Assembly (NCBI GenBank): GCA_963676345.2
Contig: CAXXTS010000005.1
Location: 124,001 to 188,000, forward strand
Length of the DNA: 64,000 bases
Direction of reading: 5' to 3'
From: G963665925 sp963676345
GTDB taxonomy: Bacteria > Bacillota > Clostridia > Peptostreptococcales > Acidaminobacteraceae
In this document: one piece after another, positions 59,683 to 64,000 of the stretch
Numbering within the stretch: position 1 is the first letter of the stretch
Layout of the letters: every line of letters begins with the position of its first letter
Translations under genes and position numbers: made by a program
The notes under the pieces: generated by a model
Databases searched by the model: none
Told to the model about the DNA's origin: nothing
Seen by the model: only the letters and a program-made list of their open reading frames with translations

Positions 59683-60867
59683 GTGGAAAACAGACATTAT
59701 AGCATTTACAAAACAGAGATGATGGTGCAGCCCGAAAAGAAACCAAAAAGGAAAAAGAAAATTGCAGCCCTAGTATTAGCTGTCATGCTGGTTGCCTCAG
59801 GTGCCTTTGGTATTGGTTTCAAATACGCAGCATTAAATGGTCCGGCAGGGCCATACTTTTATGAAGCTTCGACAAGTGCGGCTGGTTCAGTAAGTCCAGT
59901 TGGGTATGATGGATCAGAAAAAAGCATTGTTGAGATAGTTGAAACAGTTGGACCATCGATAGTTGGTATAACCAGTAAGGTTCAGTATAGAGATTTTTTC
60001 AATAATCTTCAGGTGAGTGAAGGTGCAGGCTCTGGAGTCATATTTAATATTGATTCTGAAGATGTCTTCATTATGACAAACAATCATGTTGTCGATGATG
60101 CATCAGAACTTCTTGTAGAAATAACAGATGATAAAATGGTCGACGCTCAAATTGTTGGGACAGATGCAATGACAGATTTAGCAATTCTAAAGGTCAAGCG
60201 TTCAGATATTCCAATTGAGATTATGAGTAATCTGAGCCCGGTAGTACTCGGGGATTCAGATAAAATTAAAGTTGGAGAAACAGCGGTGGCGATTGGTAAT
60301 CCACTTGGTTACAATAAAACCGTTACAGTTGGAGTGATTAGTGCGCTAGGGCGTGAGGTATCACAAAACTCTCTAGCTATGCTGCAGACAGATGCAGCCA
60401 TCAACCCAGGCAATAGTGGTGGTGCCCTTGTAAATAGTCGTGGTGAGGTGGTTGGAATCAATTCAGTAAAAATTGCAGATACCAGTGTCGAAGGTATTGG
60501 ATTTGCAATACCAATCAATGAAGCCAAACCCATTGTAAGTCAGATTATATCCAAAGGCTATGTTTCTCGCCCGTTTCTGGGCATTTCAGGTCAGACTGTC
60601 GACGAGCAGCTAGGAGAAATATATGGCCTGCCAGTCGGTGTTTATGTTGCTAATGTAGTGCCGGGTGCACCTGCTGAGCGCGCTGGTTTGCAGCGTGGGG
60701 ATGTCATTGTATCAATTGATGGCGCGCGTACATTCAGCTGGGAAGAAATGACGGATGCCCTGTCTAAGTATGATGTCGATGATACTATTAAAGTGACAGT
60801 TGTACGTGAGGACCTAGAAAAATACGAAATGAATGTAACCCTTGCGGATAGAAATGATTTCAACTAA
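59683..60867 (+). CDS. htrA: HtrA/DegP-like serine protease with PDZ domain
   Basis: 394 residues. A cytosolic basic N terminus (KKPKRKKK), one membrane anchor (about 28-48), trypsin-like protease with His135 (NNHVVDD), Asp165 (TDLAIL) and Ser245 (NPGNSGGAL), then one PDZ domain (about 305-390). It degrades or refolds misfolded proteins outside the membrane. AAAGGAG (59668-59674) best fits GTG 59683; ATG 59677 and ATG 59665 are also in frame. Placed after a sensor kinase and Hsp20, which suits a stress regulon. Confidence 0.93.
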   Translation: MENRHYSIYKTEMMVQPEKKPKRKKKIAALVLAVMLVASGAFGIGFKYAALNGPAGPYFYEASTSAAGSVSPVGYDGSEKSIVEIVETVGPSIVGITSKVQYRDFFNNLQVSEGAGSGVIFNIDSEDVFIMTNNHVVDDASELLVEITDDKMVDAQIVGTDAMTDLAILKVKRSDIPIEIMSNLSPVVLGDSDKIKVGETAVAIGNPLGYNKTVTVGVISALGREVSQNSLAMLQTDAAINPGNSGGALVNSRGEVVGINSVKIADTSVEGIGFAIPINEAKPIVSQIISKGYVSRPFLGISGQTVDEQLGEIYGLPVGVYVANVVPGAPAERAGLQRGDVIVSIDGARTFSWEEMTDALSKYDVDDTIKVTVVREDLEKYEMNVTLADRNDFN

Positions 60868-60898
60868 TTAATTGAAAATGGGATGAACAGATTATAGG

Positions 60899-60944
60899 AC
60901 AGCCTTAAAATGGTTTTGATTAAAACCATTTTAAGGCTGTTTTC
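60899..60944 (+). terminator. htrA terminator
   Basis: A perfect 19-bp stem (60899-60917 with 60922-60940), loop GATT, then TTTC. Confidence 0.9.
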
Positions 60945-60978
60945 TTGTTCTCAAAATAAGACCGGATGCTTCGTTACC

Positions 60979-60997
60979 ATATTGTAACTCAATATGG
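60979..60997. promoter_or_regulatory. 19-bp inverted repeat upstream of lipoprotein gene
   Basis: CATATTG-TAACT-CAATATG, a perfect 7-5-7 inverted repeat 74 bases before the lipoprotein start. The spacing and CATA/TATG ends match the repeat at 4752-4770. Confidence 0.45.
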
Positions 60998-61070
60998 CAT
61001 ATGTCATATATACAATTTGACAGGTTGAGTGTTAGAATAAGACTAATCAGAGACCAGCGTGGAGGTCAAT

Positions 61071-62501
61071 ATGAAAAAAAAGATAATTGCGATGCTTTGT
61101 TTGGCATTATTGCTGTCGTCTTGTACGGTAAGAGTCGATGAGCGTGAAAGTATAGATGCTGCACCTGATAAAGAGGGTTCGGCAATCAGTGAAGCAGCAG
61201 AATCAAATAATAGCGGTGTTGTTGATGATACAGCACAAAGTAGTGATAAAATCAATCAGGAGCGAGTGGCATTTGAGCACATGCTTAAAGAAATGATATA
61301 CAATAGAGGCTATTACTTAGAGCAGGTTAGACAACCGGATGTGGATGCTGTGCTTTATGAAGTGGGTCTACCCCTGACGCAGGTCAAGCTTGAAGAGATT
61401 AAAGATGAACGTATACGTGAAGTACTCTCTAGCCTAATTGATGCAGGCTATGTTGTAGTCGATGAAGGCGAATACTTTGATGTTGATTTGGATTATGGAA
61501 AACTCATTGAAATAAGCCGTAATTTTGAAGGTGCTGGCAGAGACTATGTTGAACTCTATTATTATAATAAGGTGTTCAAAGAGAAACTGAAGAATTTGAC
61601 ACCTGTCAACTTGGACGAATTTACAGCTATGCTTGTTCGTGCGGAAACACACTTTGAAAAGTGGCCAAATTCGGAGTTTAAAACAGAAATGAATGCCCTC
61701 TATAAAGATCAGCTTATGTTCTATTTCCTTGGTGACACTTACTATCAGGTTTTTGATTATGCATCGAACAAACTGAAGGAAGAAAGCCTGGAACGTATGA
61801 AAAAGCATATGCAGTTGTATAACACATCGCATTTTTCAAAGTTGGGTGTCAAGTACTTGCTAGCGCTTGAAGACAATGAGTATGCCTATCATCCTGAATA
61901 TATCCAGCTTATTGACAATTACAAACGCTTTGGACTAAATTCTGACCTGGTACTTACAGAGCAAAAGACTCTGGATACCAAGCAGAGTATCTTCCTGCCT
62001 GAGCTAAAGGGGCATTCAAATATTACGATTCAAGAAAGCATCAATGCGATACTGAGAGAAGAGGTAGAGCGTAGCAAGCAAGAAACTGGGTATTCAGATG
62101 AATCAGACGGCGTTTTCTATTTCAATACCTATATCTATCTTTCGACAGATAAAATTCTGAGTTTGGAATGTATTGGGTCTCATAATAGAAGTGATTGGAC
62201 CCAGGATCAATCTGTGACTAAAACCTATACGTTCAATCTTTTAACGGGAGAACCCCTGACGCTCGAGAGGCTCATGGAGCAAGAGGTGGAAACGTTGGAT
62301 GCATGGATGCTACCACTTGTAAATGGTGAGTTTGAGAAATATTTTGGCGTGAGCGGGTATCTTGAAAGCCTTAAAGACGCTGCGTTTGTAGTACAAAGAG
62401 ATGCTATTCAGATTATCGGTGATGATCCAACGTACCGCGTTTATATTCCGCGGTGGGTTTTAAATGAGCATATAGATGTAAAGCGGATTTTTAGAGAATA
62501 G
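61071..62501 (+). CDS. putative lipoprotein with RsiV/DUF3298-like C terminus
   Basis: 476 residues. Signal peptide MKKKIIAMLCLALLLSSC with lipobox LSSC gives an extracytoplasmic lipoprotein. A low-complexity Ser/Asp/Ala linker (about 23-65) precedes a helical middle. The C-terminal part (about 310-470: KGHSNITIQESINAILREEV, YLSTDKILSLECIG, KTYTFNLLTGEPLTLERLM) resembles DUF4163/DUF3298 regions of RsiV and PdaC, which bind lysozyme or sense the wall. GGAGG before ATG 61071 selects the start. It lies 13 bases before the DsrE-like gene. Confidence 0.8.
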   Translation: MKKKIIAMLCLALLLSSCTVRVDERESIDAAPDKEGSAISEAAESNNSGVVDDTAQSSDKINQERVAFEHMLKEMIYNRGYYLEQVRQPDVDAVLYEVGLPLTQVKLEEIKDERIREVLSSLIDAGYVVVDEGEYFDVDLDYGKLIEISRNFEGAGRDYVELYYYNKVFKEKLKNLTPVNLDEFTAMLVRAETHFEKWPNSEFKTEMNALYKDQLMFYFLGDTYYQVFDYASNKLKEESLERMKKHMQLYNTSHFSKLGVKYLLALEDNEYAYHPEYIQLIDNYKRFGLNSDLVLTEQKTLDTKQSIFLPELKGHSNITIQESINAILREEVERSKQETGYSDESDGVFYFNTYIYLSTDKILSLECIGSHNRSDWTQDQSVTKTYTFNLLTGEPLTLERLMEQEVETLDAWMLPLVNGEFEKYFGVSGYLESLKDAAFVVQRDAIQIIGDDPTYRVYIPRWVLNEHIDVKRIFRE

Positions 62502-62514
62502 ATTGGAGGCGACT

Positions 62515-62859
62515 ATGCAGGGACAAGATAAACTTGTGATATTATGGACAAGCGGTGATCCTGTAACCGCTGAAAAAATGGTTTTCATGTATGCGGAAAA
62601 CGCACTCAAAAAGGCATGGTGGAAGGAAGTTACACTGCTGATTTGGGGTGCATCTACAGCACTTGTAAAAGAGAATCCACGCATTGCTGAACACATTCAG
62701 GAACTTGTGGAGTGTGGCGTTGAAATTTGTGCCTGCAAAGCCTGTGCAGATAGTTTGGAAGCCGGCAGTATACTTGAAGGTTTAGGCGTAGAGGTTAAGT
62801 ATACAGGAGAGACGCTTACGGAGTATTTGAAACTGGACTATAAACTGCTAACGATATAG
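62515..62859 (+). CDS. DsrE/DsrF-like protein
   Basis: A 114-residue alpha/beta protein of the DsrE/YchN fold (KLVILWTSGDPVTAEKMVFMYAENA, LLIWGASTALVKE, CGVEICACKACADSL). Two to four cysteines in CGVEICACKACAD could serve sulfur transfer, as in DsrE, but the partner proteins are absent. GGAGG lies 5 bases before ATG 62515. It follows the lipoprotein gene by 13 bases and ends at a terminator. Confidence 0.85.
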   Translation: MQGQDKLVILWTSGDPVTAEKMVFMYAENALKKAWWKEVTLLIWGASTALVKENPRIAEHIQELVECGVEICACKACADSLEAGSILEGLGVEVKYTGETLTEYLKLDYKLLTI

Positions 62860-62895
62860 AAACCACTTAATTACAAAATGAAATAAAGTAATTTT

Positions 62896-62931
62896 AGACC
62901 CATTCTGCTTATTGCAGAATGGGTCTTTTTA
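62896..62931 (+). terminator. terminator of the lipoprotein-DsrE operon
   Basis: A perfect 13-bp stem (AGACCCATTCTGC 62896-62908 with 62914-62926) and a TTTTTATA tail. Confidence 0.9.
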
Positions 62932-63022
62932 TAAAACAAACCACATAGGAGTAGGACGTGTTAGCCTAATGATATCCATCTGGACTAGGTAATGTGGTCA
63001 GTTGGACAAAGTTTAAGTTAAC

Positions 63023-63048
63023 TGTACATTAGTGTCCGTTAGTGTACA
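63023..63048 (+). promoter_or_regulatory. paired TGTACA operator-like sites
   Basis: Two TGTACA palindromes start exactly 20 bases apart (63023 and 63043), with a direct repeat TTAGTGT-CCG-TTAGTGT between them. They sit just upstream of a likely promoter (TTGACT 63057-63062, 17 bases, TAGTCT 63080-63085). They contain the TACA/TGTA half-site letters of CopY-type copper boxes but not its 10-bp spacing. Confidence 0.5.
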
Positions 63049-63110
63049 AAACAATCTTGACTAAAGAACTTGGGTATGGTAGTCTAATGTCGTAGAAAGG
63101 GTGCGGTGAC

Positions 63111-63599
63111 ATGGAAGAAAAATACTACACGGTTGATGAAGCAGCGGAGAAAATTGGTGTTCATCCGAAGACTATTAGACGATATATATTTGGTGGAAAG
63201 TTAGAAGCATTAAAGGTTGGAGGGCAATGGCGGGTCTATGAAGATGGCATGAGTAAGTTCATGAAAACAGGGACAAAGTGTCATCACAGTTCAGATGCAA
63301 ATCAGGTTAGTAACGATGATTTTTGTGTTTTTATGGATTCGGGCTATTTTGAATCAGACGACAATGTACAAATTTGTACAATAGTGGACTACTTCGTGGA
63401 AGAACGCAAAGAAGTTACGCCCATGGTAAATATATTAATGGAAACAATGAATAGCTTTGAGGATGAGAAAAGTGCCTCGCGATTCAATTATGTCTATGAT
63501 CATGTTGAAAAGAAAGCACGATTCATTTTTTGGGGATGTCCGACCATGATTGAAAAAATGGTAGGTGTTCTTAAACCTTTTGAATCATCAAAGCAGTAA
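63111..63599 (+). CDS. excisionase-type helix-turn-helix protein
   Basis: 162 residues. An N-terminal MerR/excisionase helix-turn-helix (YYTVDEAAEKIGVHPKTIRRYIFGGKLEALKVGGQWRVYEDGMSKFM, about 5-52) is followed by a Cys/His-containing segment (KCHHSSD) and a domain I do not recognise (about 70-160). AAAGGGTG is upstream. It lies 20 bases before the copper ATPase gene, so it is a candidate metal-responsive regulator of that gene; this is contextual only. Confidence 0.82.
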   Translation: MEEKYYTVDEAAEKIGVHPKTIRRYIFGGKLEALKVGGQWRVYEDGMSKFMKTGTKCHHSSDANQVSNDDFCVFMDSGYFESDDNVQICTIVDYFVEERKEVTPMVNILMETMNSFEDEKSASRFNYVYDHVEKKARFIFWGCPTMIEKMVGVLKPFESSKQ

Positions 63600-63619
63600 G
63601 TTCTAGAAGGAGTTCTTTT

Positions 63620-64000
63620 ATGAAAACTCAAAAAACGTATAAAGTGGACGGTATGACCTGTGCAGCTTGTTCGAGTGCCGTTGAGCGCATTACGGGGAAG
63701 ATGGATGGTGTTAATGAAGTTAGTGTGAATTTAGCCACAGGTAAAATGACAATTGACTTTGATTCGGAAATGGTTTCGCAAGAGGCTATTTTCAGTAAAA
63801 TCGAAAAAGCGGGATATACACCAAGTGAAGACATGCAGCTTAAAGAAGTCATTATTCCAGTGGAGGGTATGACATGAGCATCTTGTTATGCGGCCGTGGA
63901 ACGGTCTGTTAATAAACTAGACGGTATAGATCATATTTCAGTAAATGGGGTCACCAATAAGGCAACTATTGGCTATGATTCAAGAAAACTGCGAATTTCA
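63620..64000 (+). CDS. copA: copper-translocating P-type ATPase, N-terminal part, with in-frame UGA (candidate selenocysteine); cut by window end
   Basis: Two N-terminal heavy-metal-associated domains in tandem. The first has GMTCAAC (Cys14, Cys17). The second would read GMT-(TGA)-A-S-C, the TGA at 63875-63877 standing exactly for the first metal-binding cysteine (residue 86, other Cys89). The same frame then runs open for 41 codons to the window edge with clear homology (YAAVERSVNKLDGIDHISVNG). The 72-residue spacing of the two metal sites is usual for CopA. GGCCG-TGGAA-CGGTC (63892-63906) is a SECIS-like stem-loop. AAGGAG precedes the ATG. The ATPase core is beyond the window, so the name copA is provisional; a nonsense mutation remains possible. 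Confidence 0.75.
63878..63906 (+). promoter_or_regulatory. candidate bacterial SECIS element
   Basis: After the in-frame TGA, GCAT-CTTGTT-ATGC (63878-63891) can fold, followed by GGCCG (63892-63896) pairing with CGGTC (63902-63906) around loop TGGAA. The loop lies 19-24 bases past the TGA and has G at its second position, as bacterial SECIS loops usually require. Prediction by eye only. Confidence 0.5.

Noticed and set aside
63620..63877. Complete 85-residue copper chaperone (CopZ-like)
   Set aside because: The frame ends inside a second GMTCxxC motif and continues in the same frame as HMA sequence after the TGA, so it is the start of a longer protein, not a stand-alone chaperone.
63874..63912. 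Translation restart at ATGA overlapping the TGA
   Set aside because: The ATG at 63874 is in another frame and meets a stop (TAA) within 13 codons, so it cannot produce the downstream HMA sequence.

Overview
The window looks like a chromosomal segment of a low-to-moderate GC, anaerobic, Gram-positive bacterium of the class Clostridia. A Fusibacter- or Acidaminobacter-like lineage would fit, but that is inference and no 16S gene is present. The evidence is a butyryl-CoA-dehydrogenase-type acd-etfB-etfA operon, AGGAGG ribosome binding sites, an asparagine T-box, a FapR-type operator at fabI, DegS/DegU, DegV, a YtvI-like protein, DUF896, bactofilin and type III-like amino-acid metabolism genes. 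No rRNA, tRNA, insertion sequence, prophage or CRISPR array was seen.

Layout. 0-11 kb: a phospholipid acyltransferase, a lone CheY, the acyl-CoA dehydrogenase/ETF operon, a lipoprotein, a diguanylate cyclase, T-box-controlled asnS, and an MgtC-Hpt-receiver operon. 11-22 kb: amino-acid metabolism (threonine-dehydrogenase-like epimerase, hutI, fchA, a class V aminotransferase, a serA-like dehydrogenase and DUF1015), with degV and a cupin-PocR-LytS kinase plus its AraC-type regulator in between. 22.2-22.7 kb: a striking non-coding tandem repeat array. 22.7-31 kb: patatin, an atypical glutamine synthetase, a YtvI-like permease, fabI, a hydrolase and an RluA enzyme. 30.8-36.2 kb: an ABC export operon followed by a nucleoid-associated protein. 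36.2-36.5 kb: a free-standing structured small RNA. 36.5-46.7 kb: a MocR regulator, the M23 peptidase-bactofilin pair, MarR, a 1783-residue pseudokinase-ATPase-TPR-GAF-GGDEF protein and a LacI regulator. 46.8-55.4 kb: YgiQ, DUF896, CheW, DegSU, an M18 aminopeptidase, an isoprenoid-synthase-like protein and a LysR regulator. 55.7-62.9 kb: an AlbA_2 protein translationally coupled to an OmpR/HAMP-kinase system, then Hsp20, HtrA, a lipoprotein and a DsrE-like protein, which looks like an envelope/protein-stress neighbourhood. 63-64 kb: a Cys-containing helix-turn-helix protein and the start of a CopA-like copper ATPase.

The most exciting signal is at the right edge. The copper-ATPase gene has two N-terminal metal-binding (HMA) domains. 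The second has an in-frame TGA exactly where the first metal-binding cysteine belongs (GMT-TGA-A-S-C), the frame continues with perfect HMA homology to the end of the window, and a small SECIS-like stem-loop follows the TGA. This is a candidate selenocysteine-containing copper ATPase (UxxC). A LysR regulator at 54.5 kb resembles the group associated with selenium metabolism in Clostridia, which fits a selenium-using host. Other leads are the free-standing RNA at 36.25-36.47 kb, the attenuator-like leader before the serine genes, the 20-bp hairpin repeat array, and the giant pseudokinase-diguanylate cyclase. All functional statements rest on reading motifs by eye; no database search was possible.
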